Positions 33,155-45,100 of a stretch of 64,000 bases of DNA are shown in pieces. Numbering within the stretch: position 1 is the stretch's first letter; every line of letters starts with the position of its first letter. Under the pieces are notes generated by a model, which did no database searches, had not been told where the DNA came from, and saw nothing but the letters and a program-made list of their open reading frames with translations. The position numbers were made by a program, and so were the translations under genes. Source of the stretch: Nematostella vectensis (taxonomy: Eukaryota; Cnidaria; Anthozoa; Actiniaria; Edwardsiidae); contig NC_064037.1 in NCBI RefSeq assembly GCF_932526225.1, positions 6,281,703-6,345,702 on the forward strand, in the 5' to 3' direction.

Positions 33155-36100
33155 ATGAAGCTCGAAAACGGTGCTCAAGAGGTACGTAGATGTAGTACAA
33201 AGATTATATTAAAGCATACTGTTAAACACGGGTTAAATTTTGTTCGAAAGTAAACAAATAGTTTATTCAAATGGATGGTCGGTCAAAAATATTTCTTCAT
33301 ATCAGTTTAAAGTCCTGCGTGTTTGGCAACAATGTTATGGTATTTTTTTTAATCATTTATCCGCTGGAAAACTTTATTTTTTAGTACGTAAAATAAAGAA
33401 ATGTTCACCTGAGTGAACCAATGAGAGTAATTTCCATAGATTCCATGACAAGGGTCCCGGTTCCGATGTATTACATATGTTTGCATAAAACATCAAACCA
33501 GTTTTAGCCATAAAGGTATAACTAAATGTTCATTCATAACACTGGAGTAAGTGTAAGGAGTAATTATACAGGCACGTACCCAGGGGGGTGCAGGAGGTGC
33601 GAACTAGATCACGCTCTGGTATGTCATCAATCCATAAGTCAGACATTTTTGTAGCCAAATCCAACAATAAACGTCCCTTGGAGATACTGCAAAGGCATAA
33701 AAAAATCCCTTTTTGTTCTTTCGTGGGTGGTCCGATTTTTATCAAAAACTCCCTCCCTCCTCCCTCCCCAAGAAAAATTAGGTCCACTTTTTCTGATTTC
33801 GCACCCCCCCCCCCCCCCCCCCCCCCAAGAAAAACCCTGGGTATGACCCATTATAATTTCTTATTCTCATGTAACATGTAATAGGTGATCCCTCTTGGCG
33901 AGAGAGTGGTGCCAAGACCATCAACAAAATCTAAAAAGCCCCCTATTCCTCCCCCGAAGAGATTGCTTCAGAAGGAAACACAAGCCAAGCATGCAGATTT
34001 CAATGATTTGACAGCACTTACTTCCCTTAATGAAGAAACAGGTAAGAAACTGTCTTTAGACATATGACTAAAGTGTGTTTGTAAACTTTGACATTTATTA
34101 TATAACATTGAACTTTTTTACTGATTGGGCATTTCAGTGACATTCTTATATTATAATATTTTTTTTCTTGATAACAGTACTCCAATGTGTTGAGGCAAGA
34201 TACAAAGCAGGAGTTTACTACACTTGGGCAGGTTGGTAATGCCATACAAACTGATGGTGGTTTCATATAGATCTGTTCATATTGTTTTGCTTTATCCCAC
34301 CTCTATGAATCCACATTATATCTCAAACTCCATGCAAACTCAAAATGATTTTAAATTTTGAAAATCAATTTTTCCTCATTTCTGTTCAGGGATAAATTAA
34401 ACACCCTGTTGCCTCAAACATCTTTTGTCTCCCTTGAGGAGTTTGGGTTAATGGGGTTCCACTGTATACTGAGGAAAAAAAGCAATCTTACCACTTTTTT
34501 GCATGAAGGGTTGCCGCTGGTAGCAGTCAATCCATTTCATGAAGTAGCTGCTCTATATGACGAGGAGGTTGAAGAGAAATACAGGAGCGCATCTGCATCA
34601 GAATCTAGGGTAATGAGTCATGGTCATATCTAAGTCTGCCTTGATCACCCCAATTAGTGTATCACTAAAGCTTTAGATTCTTTGGCTAATGTTGGGGGCC
34701 CTGTGAAATTTGGATGCCAAATCATGGCCTTGATAGGCTCGGAACTTTGGAGGTTGGATTTGCCAATCTTGAAACTTTTTGAAATATTTTACTGGTTTTA
34801 TGGTTAAGGGCTAGGAATGTGAATTTGGTCATACCTGAACAACATGAAAACATAAACTCTGACCAGCCAAAGCTGCTCAATTGGAAGACAATCAATTGAA
34901 TTTATTGGACAAAAGCCTCCACTAATAGCATATGTTACCTTTACTTAGATTTTGCGTAGTGTTTTTATGGTACTTGGGACTGATTCCACAGGAGCTTCCT
35001 CCCCATATATATGCTGTTGGTCAGAAGGCTTACTGTGACCTGAAGAGAGGCCTTGAAACCAGTAACCAGTCTATAATAGTGAGCGGAGAGAGTGGAGCAG
35101 GAAAGGTGAGACAATTCAACTTCTCTGGCCTTGTAGCAAGCACAAGAAAGGAGATGTCTTGAAGTGGATGAGTGGAATCTTTGTAATCTTTGTAATGTTT
35201 GTTTATCTAGGGTAGCATATTTAACCGAATATACAGTTTTCTAACATATGGCCCTCGGTTAGTAAGCACTGTCACTGGGGGTGGTCACTGCCAGAGGGTT
35301 TATTGCGTCCCCAGTGGTTCTTTTACGTCCCTTCGGTTCAGGTTAATGTAGTGCAGCTTGAAGAGACAGGACCCCCGGTTTAGTGTCCTTATCCGAGAAG
35401 ACTGGAAACACGGGAGAATAACTTCAACTCACTTGTGAAACAAATTTGAACCAAGGCAGGAACCCGGAAAAATCCCCAGTTTGAGCCAGGATTCGAACCT
35501 TGGCCACAGCGGTGAGAGGCTGACGCGCTAACACACGTGTTTTATGAGGTCCATACGAACACATACCATTTGGAAGATGAAAATATAAAAAATTGACAAA
35601 GTCTATCAACTCTGAAAGGTTATATGGACTTTAAAATAGTATTATTGATTAAAAATCTTTAATGACCACTATTTTCGTTCTGTTTCTAGACCTGGACAAC
35701 ACGAAGTCTTATGCAGTTTATTTCTGACATGACTGGAATGAGGTAAATGTAGCTTAATGAGGTAAATCAATTATTAAAAATTGAAAAATAAAATTGAATG
35801 TGAAATTTCTCATATTCTGTGAAGTCTCTCCAACAGCTACATATATCACCTTTCGGCTTCCCTCATTCAAAATGGATTCATTGGCTAGCACTGGAATGGT
35901 GGCACCCATTATCTAACACTTGAAAAACGTTTCATGGTGGAATGAAATTATCTGAATTTCATTTAATGCGTATTTTAACTTAAAGGGAGGAGTCTGGGAA
36001 TGATGTGTCACTAATCGAACAGCGAATCCTTGACTCGAATCCAGTGCTGGAGGCTTTTGGCAATGCATGTACAACAAGGAATGAAAACAGCAGCCGCTTT

Positions 36101-39100
36101 GGCAAATACATCCAACTTCAGTTCAACAGGTAAAACAGAATAAACTACTAAAATCACTTAACTCAGGTTAACTTCGCTACTTTCAACGAGGTTTGCATGG
36201 CAGACAATATCAATATCCACAAATTTGTAAATATCACAAAGTCACGAAGAATAGATAAATATGGTATCTTTTTTTTTCAGGCAGTTCCAAATCGTTGGTG
36301 CAAAACTAAAGACATATTTGCTGGAAAAGACAAGGGTTGTACATCAGGCCGAAGGGGAAAGAAACTTCCATATATTCTACCAGGTGCGGTTCTGTGGTAA
36401 AGATTTCTCTTATGCGAAGTTCGAGGGATCCAAAAGCTTCCATGATTTGCTTGATCAGCGCCGAATTTTTTGGTATTCACAGACAGTAGGATGAATACGT
36501 CGCAACGCAACCGATCGTCGATTCTCACTTGAACGCAAGCGCGCAATGTAAATGCAACCTGGTTTTCTTTTTCTTGTGTTTGCTTGAAGTTTGTTATTTT
36601 GTGAAAAAGATACATTCATGATTATTTTGAAATTATTTGATCCAGAGCGACAGTAAAATCTCAGAGCATTCGGAAAGGGTGTTTTTTTTTCATGGTCTTA
36701 CCAACTTTTCTAACGGAGCAGTATTTGACGTTTTACAGATGTCAGCAGGCATGGCCTATGCAAGTAGGAGCACTTCGAAGGCTTCGGAGAAAGCTCGTCG
36801 CCGATCGTCTAGATGGGGTAAGAGAGAAAAAAGAATACTTATTGTAATAACTCTTTTCTAGTAGCTAGTAATTCAACCATGGAATATTTTTTGATACTCA
36901 AAGAAAAGGAGAATGACGCTCACGCAAGTGGACGGCTTTTGTGTTATAAACTCTTAGTTCTCTTGCTATTACGGATGTGCGCCAAATAAGGGTCAGCAAG
37001 CAAGACTTTTCCTAACCCTCCTCTTTTGGATATCCATCTTATACCTTTACTGTGGCTCACTCCTAATACTATTATACCTTAAATAAATGTATTGTGTTAT
37101 ACCTTCACTGTGCTCACTCCCAATACTAATAACCCTTGAATGAACGTATTGTGTTATACCTTCACTGTGGCTCACTCCTAATACCAATATACCTTGAATG
37201 AATTTATTGTGTTGAACCTTTACTATCGCTCACTCCTAATACTGGTGTACCTTGAATGAATGTATTGTGTTATACCTTTACTATTGCTCACTCTCAGTAC
37301 TGGTGTACCTTGAATGAATGTATTGTGTTATACCTTCACTGTGCCTCACTCCTAATACTGGTATATCTTAAAGTAATTCCCTTGAATTGCACTGCGCACC
37401 CCTTCTGCGCATAGTAGCGCGCGCTGTTTGTTCGAATTTTCCGGTATAAAGTGCGCGCGCTCGCCACAGTTGTACAAGAAAACACAGCAAAAGGCACGTG
37501 TTTTTTACTTAAAATCGCTTAGACAGAAAAACGATGTCGATTACCCACATTTTTTATTTGCTCAAATAGTTAAACATATACGGAAAAATGATATACTGAA
37601 AAAAGAAAAAAAGTTGGGTTGTAGAAGTTTTGTTATTTCTCTTAAAAGCTGTAAAAATACTTCAAAATGGCGCTTTTTGCCGTATGAATAGTGGCGAGAA
37701 CAATGTCCGTTAGTGCGATCTCTTAAAATGTGATTTGTTTTGAACATTGGCTACTACGGGTTATTGTTTAGGAGATCGGATTTTGGCAGCTCGACAAAAC
37801 AGAACTTAATTTTCTAAAGACTAAAGGCACTCTTTTTGAAAACTAAGAGTTGGGATTTTTCCTTGCGCGATCAGTAAAAACGCGTCAACTCTACGCCCCT
37901 CTGTTGTGAAAACGAGGTCGGTACCCCCATTTTTTTATTACATTTTTTTGAAAGCCCTTAACTTCAATATTATTTATGCCAAGTTTTCAAAAATTCTGTG
38001 TTGTAGAACTATTTCAAGGGAATTACCTTAAATGACGGTATTGTGTTGTACCTTTACTGTGGCTCACTCTCAATACTAATATCCCTTGAATGAATGTATT
38101 GTCGTGTTATACCTTCACTGTGGCTCACTCTCAATCCTAGTATACCTTGAATGAATGTATTGTGTTATACCTTAATATTGCTCACTCTCAATACTAATAT
38201 CCCTTGAATGAATGTATTGTCGTGTGTTATACCTTCACTGTGGCTCACTCTCAATCATTGTATACCTTGAATGAATGTATTGTGTTATACCTTAATATTG
38301 CTCACTCTCAATACCAATATCCCTTGAATGAATGTATTGTCGTGTTATACCTTCACTGTGGCTCACTCTCAATCCTAGTATACCTTGAATGAATGTATTG
38401 TGTTATACCTTAATATTGCTCGCTCTCAATACTAATATCCCTTAAATGAATGTATTGTGTTATACCTTCACTGTGGCTCACTCTCAATCCTAGTATACCT
38501 TGAATGAATGTACTGTATTAATGCTCACCAGGAGGTGTAGACCATCAGGCGTTCGTGGAGACGCGCGAGGCAATGAGGAATATCGGAATCCACGATGAAC
38601 AGCAAGATGAAATATTTAAGGTACTGTTATACAGCGAGCAGCGCCATGTAAAAACTCTGTGTCCATACATACAAAGTCTTAGAGGAACGTTCCCCGTCCG
38701 GGAGCGTTTCAGTGAGAGGACCTCATGGTACCCACTGCTATTACGCTTCTAAGTTCTAACAAGCTTCGGGCGCTGAAATATTTCAAGTGCGCCGTCGTTG
38801 TCTCTTAAGGCTCGTAATATTTTAGTCGAACACCATAGAACAGCCCCGAGTTTCGTTTTAACAAAAGAGTGGCCCGCGACGCAAGAGGGGCAATATTTTA
38901 GCAGGTATCAGTGGATATATATGCTAAATTTATTATTGTTTAGTCGTTTGTCGCTTTTCTTCTGTTCAAGGTGCTAAGTGGAATCAAGCAAATCTGCGCG
39001 GTCGACTTTGCTAAAGAAGAAGACGCCTGCATATTCACGCGACCAGAGAAAGGTATTAAGAGACCCTGAATCCGACCCAAACACCTCATGCCAAATCCAA

Positions 39101-42087
39101 ACATCGTCTGATCTACATGCACCTTTTTTTCGGCCTTTTTTGTTTCAATCGCCACGCGACATAGTTTTGCTTTGTGCTCGATTTTTCTCTTCACAGACCG
39201 CAGCAGGGTGTCGATTCGTAGTTTGAAAATGTTCTGGTCAACAATCACCGGACAACTCTTTGCGTGTAGACCCGACCTTACACTAATACCTCTGTCCCTT
39301 CTCAGCGCGCGAAGCCAGCGCCCTACTCAGCGTTTGCGCTGAAAGACTCGCACAGTGCCTCAGCACGCGTCGCATCACATCCAAGGGGACTGGGGAGGTT
39401 TTTATGAAGCCATGCAGTGTTCACGAAAGCGAGGCACGAAGGGATTGCGTTGCAAAGGTGATCTACGCGAGGTACGTGGTATAGCGGTGCAGCGCTGGTC
39501 CCAGGCTCAGCACATTCCTTTGTTGACAAATCGTCATTTATTGACAAGTAAAAGCTAGCTACGTCCGAGGCTTTAGAACCAGGGCAATTCCTCATATACT
39601 TCATTTTTTGGTCGCAGGTTGTTTGATTGGATTGTGGATTTTATCAACACCAGTATAAAAGCCCCTCGTCACTCTAAACACGCTTTCATTGGTAAGTTTT
39701 AAGAACATCGATTGGTTGCTTTTCCTTTTAACTGAGTCTCTCATCCTATTTCCACCGTGACATGAGAGCCGTCTGTTAGTTGGGAATAAGTTGTGGTAAT
39801 TTGCCTATATCCTGCTTGCTTTGTCATTTTGTAAGCGCTGAATTTCTGTTTCCCCAGGTCTTCTGGACGTGTATGGCTTTGAAAGTTTCCTACTCAACAG
39901 TCTAGAGCAACTGTGCATCAATTACGCCAATGAGAAACTTCAGCAGCATTTTGTGCTTTATTTTCTGAAGAGACAACAGGTACGGCGTGACAAAAGTAGG
40001 CTGGGTAAGGATGCATAAGTCTAGTCCCATTTACCGGGGTTCCTGTGCTTGGAGATCATGGGGACTGGGAAGTGCTCACCCAGGGATATGGGTTCCTGTG
40101 GTCTTAAGAATACCTTGGGCGTTCGTTGGTCTCTATTTGCTTTCTCAAATACATTGTTTCTATTTAAGGATGAATACCAAAAAGAGGGAGTCGATTGGGA
40201 TTTCCAGGAATTTGTGGATAATCGCCCGTGCCTGGACTTACTGGAATCACGGAGTGGGGTGTTTGCTCTGCTTAACGAAGAATGCCGGCTGAACCGCCCG
40301 GTCGATAATCGGGGCCTCAGTGATCGCCTCAACTTTTCCTTAAGATCAAACACGCACTTCTCTCAACTACGACAGAGGAGCCAGTCGCCGAACTTCGTCA
40401 TTCATCACTATGCGGACAGTGTGTGTTACGAGGTCGAAGGACTTGTTGAGAAAAACAAGGTAGAACATTTAGTTTTTCAGGCTTTAATCCTGCTGCCCTT
40501 GGACACCTAGAGTACATTTTTTTTTTATAAGAAACTTTTTTTTATAAGAACGTCCAAGCTGAGATTTCACAAAATTTTAAGACAATGCCGAAGCTAAGAT
40601 AGCAGCAAAATATTGCTTTTTTAGTCTTATGTGTTCTAAAATGCAAAGTTAAATTGTGTTCATTAATAACAACCTTAAATATTATATTGCTATTGATCAT
40701 TCGTGTTATTCTCATCCTAATAATTCATTTGGTACAATATTTTATAAGCAGTAAAATTCAAGAACATCGTTAAGAATATTTTCAGCCTTAAAATGCTCCA
40801 AAAATAAGAACAGCCCAGCTTCAACTAAGATTAGAGGTTCTTATAAAAAAAAAGTGTATATCGTGTGTTCGTATCACCATCGACTCATATTCGGCCTACT
40901 TTCGTCTACCACGACGCTAAAAGCTTACCCAATCTTTTGTATTGGCAGGACCACACGCCAGATGATTTGCTAGAGCTACTGCAAACCAGTGACAGCTGGC
41001 TCATCCAAGTCTTGTTCCCCACCGACAAATCAGATACTGAGAAGGTGAAGTGAAAATGTTTTTTTTTTTTTTTTTTCTGCTGCTTTAGCAACCAGTGACC
41101 GGTTCCTGAAAAGTCAGATAAATATTTTTGCGGTTTTATCCGCGGATAGCTTTATCGGCCGAGGAACCAGGAACCTAGTTTAAGTACGTAGCTTTAAGTG
41201 CAGATCTATCCACCAAAAACTGCTAACTAGGCTTTCAGGAACCGGCCACATGCCTTTTTTTATTAGGGGGAAGGGTCCTGAGTGGAGACTGAATAGTTTT
41301 TTTTTTGTACCACTACCCCCGTCCTGTCTTTCTTGAATCAGTTTCTTTGTATTTCATTTGTCTGTTTGTGTGCTTATTTTTATATATTTCATTATGTGCA
41401 GAATGTTGGAAATGTCCATAAGCCCCGTCCGACCAACATCACAGTAGTCAGTAAATTTAAGGTAAATTATGCACTTGGATTAGGCCACATGGAAAAATAT
41501 TGTCGTTTCTGGTCGCCGCCCTCCTCCAGAATTTGAGGTGCGTGCAACTTTGTTGTTGTTCAGCCTTTCTCTGTAAAAACGCTCGAGACTACTACGCGCT
41601 GCATATTGAAAGCTGCGCTCATGCTACCTAGGCTCATGAAACCTAGTCTCCTCCGATGGAGAAGCGACACCAAAAACGTCTGCGCAGGTAGGTGACTAAA
41701 GAAACCTTTTACTGAAATTGTCCGATTGTACAAACAATTCTCCTCACGCGAAATATATTACCGTACGCGTTTTCTGATCGCGAGCATCCTTTTTTATTTT
41801 TATTTTTTTTTTGTAACTATACAACTTTACGCTGCAGTATAGCTTCATTACCTAAATTTTGAAATTCAAAGAACATATAAAGAAATAATAACCGCCCGCC
41901 CGCCCGCCCGCCCGCATGCTGAAAAGATCATATAAACCACTTGTGTTATCTGCACTAGGTACTTGCTTGCGAATGAATTTGACAAAAGAAAAATAATTTC
42001 GGCGTTAAAAGGGAAAATAAAAAGAAGAAAAGCATACAAAAATTATAGCTTTTGTATGTAAAAAAAAAAAAAAAAACATACGTCCCT

Positions 42088-42148
<61 letters not shown>

Positions 42149-45100
42149 AGAGACAGTTGAAGTATAATGTGAACAAATAAACTATTTATAGTCTGGACCG
42201 AAAACAATTTGTCGCGATTAGCATAATCTGGCTTTTACCAATCTTGTTACACGTGAAGACATTTTTTATGATTCAAAGTTATTTTTTCTACCGGCAAATA
42301 ATTAGAATTTGCATAAAGTTATTTTGGGAAATTTTCTTTGTCAAAAGAGGCCTGTCGGAAAATTTCTCTATTAATACTCCGTAACAGATAAATAATGGAT
42401 CTACGGCTATTAAAATAGAAAAACTGACAAACTTGAGTTTGTCTTCGTATAACCGTGGGATGTGTTTATTTTTTGTGTTAGGGAATTAGAATAAAAATCG
42501 GAATTTCTTTGACCGCAGACGTCCCTGGATAAACTGATGTCTTCCCTCAAGTCCACGAATGCACACTACATCAGATGCGTCAAACCGAATACGCTATCAG
42601 ATCCTGGCACCTTCGATAGGGAGCAGGTTTGTCCCCCAAAATAAAATGCATTTATTAGGGAAATACTAATATACTGTACTAGGGGGAGAGGGGGGGGGGG
42701 GGGGGGAGGCAGGCCCGTAGCCAGGATTTTGAACGGGGGGGGGGGGGGGGGGGGGTTCGTTAACCCATTTATTTAGCCGGGACCATTTTCTCTTAGGTAG
42801 CTCGCCCTAGCTTGCAGTGGTACTCACTTTTACTCCATCAGGGCGGACCTTCAACTCGGGTGGGGTGCTTCTTCCGATCCGCCCGAAACACCCTAGCTAC
42901 TGGCCGGGGAAGGGAAAGAAGAAGTATAGAAGTATTCCTCACCGAAAAGCCCAACTACCAGTACAAATGACTATGATAATGCACGGCAATTAAGTAATTC
43001 CCTTGAAATAGTTCTACAACCCAGAATTTTTTTAAAACTTGGCATAAACAATATTAAAGTTAAGGGCTTTCAAAAAATGTAAAAAAAAAAAAATGGGGGG
43101 TACCGACCTCGTTTTCACAACAGAGGGGCGTAGAGTTGACGCGTTTTTACTGATCGCGCAAGGAAAAATCCCAACTCTTAGTTTTCAAAAAAGAGTGCCT
43201 ATAGTCTTTAGAAAATTAAGTTCTGTTTGTCGAACTGTCAAAATCCGATCTCCTAAACAATAACCCGTAGTAGCCAATGTTCAAAACAAATCACATTTTA
43301 AGAGATCGCACTAAAAGACATTGTTTTCGCCACTATTCATACTGTAAAAAGCGCCATTTGGAAGTATTTTTACGGCTTTTGAGAGAAATAACAAAACTTC
43401 TACAACCCAACTTTTTTTCTTCTTTCAGTATATCATTTTTCCGTCTATATTTAACTATTTGAGCAAATAAAAAATGGGGGTAACCGACTTTGTTTTTCTG
43501 TCAAAGCGATTTTAAGTAAAAAACGAGCGCCTTTTGCTGTGTTTTCTTGTACAACTGTGGCGCGCGCGCTGTAATGATTAGTCGGGAGGACTTCTTTTGA
43601 CCGGAGTCGTACCTTTATCCTGAAGTCAGTAGGATGAAGAGTAATGAGGATTTACAATGTGGTCCTATTTGTAGCAAAACAAGTAGTACGTTTGATTGAC
43701 AAGCACTGACCACGTGTGTAGAGTGCAGTGATTGGACGGTACTTGACAATGCAAACAGTTACATCAGATATCATTAGCTGTCGGCAAAATTAGCGATAAC
43801 AAAGGAAAGCTTTGAAAAGAATTTAAGGATACAAAACGAATGTCCTTTGCCATGAAACTAAGGGAGTCGGTAGGAAAGGTAAAAAGGTAACTTTGAAGAA
43901 ACAAATATGTAACTTGTAATCGAAAGTTACTGAACGGAAGGGGAAAGAACTGGTAGCTCAAGCAGCGTAGGTGTGATGTAAGCTGATTTAGATTAGCATA
44001 GATAATCAGATTGCCAACACTGCAGAGCTAAGCACCTCCTACTTGAGTGTGGGCGATCCTACGTGCTGTGCTAATGATACCGACAATCAACGTCCGACAT
44101 CTAAAGGAAACTATATAAACAGAAGACTTGTAAGTTTACCAACTTAATGGAAAGTTGAAGACAGATAAGTCCCAAAACATGGTACGACCCGATGAATGTC
44201 ATTATGTCGCTAATTCTTATAATTAAACGAACAACTTCCTATTCAGCTAAATCAACAAAAACTAACAATGCCTCAAGAATACTTTCAACCTTGAACAACC
44301 CTTTCAGCTAGAGCAAATATCTTAACTTTGTCTATTTGCTCACTACAATTAGCAAAATACGGATTCATTCTTACATAACCTATCATAACAGCGCACTTAA
44401 TACCGGAAAATTCGAACAAACAGCGCGCGCCACTATGCGGGCGCGCAGTGCAATTCAAGGGAATTACCTTAATTTTGCGAGATGAATGTTCGCGGTGTTT
44501 ATTTTTCGCGAGTCTTTAAACTCGCGAGAATTTTTTTAATCGCGAAAAACTCGAATCTAAATACGCGCGAAAATTAGGCAGAATAATGTATACGAAGCTA
44601 AACATTTGCTCTTTACTCCTACAATATATTCAAGGTTTTTTTGGGGCGCATCCAAGGATTTCTAAACAGGGGCTGGATAGTGAAATGTAGGGCCCGGAAA
44701 TTGCAAATATCTTCCAGGGGAGGGGACAGCGTAACTTCGTCAGACCCTTAAACCGCCCTTGTTCAAGAACGAAGCTTTCCCTCAATGCGTTCTTTTCTGT
44801 TGATTACTTCAGGTATTGGGTCAGTTACGAGCGTGTGGAGTGATCGAGACTATCAGAATCAGTGCAGCGGGTTATCCAATCAGGTAACAGCGTGCAATGA
44901 ATTACCCAATTAGGTATCAGGATGCAGCGGACTACCCAATCAGGTATCAGGGTGCAGCTGGTTATCCAATTAGGTATCAGGGTGCAGCGGACTACCCAAT
45001 CAGGTATCAGGGTGCAGCGGACTACCCAATCAGGTTTCAGGGTGCAGCTGGTTATCCAATCTGGTATTGCGAATTACGCAATCAGATTGCATTTAGCTGA

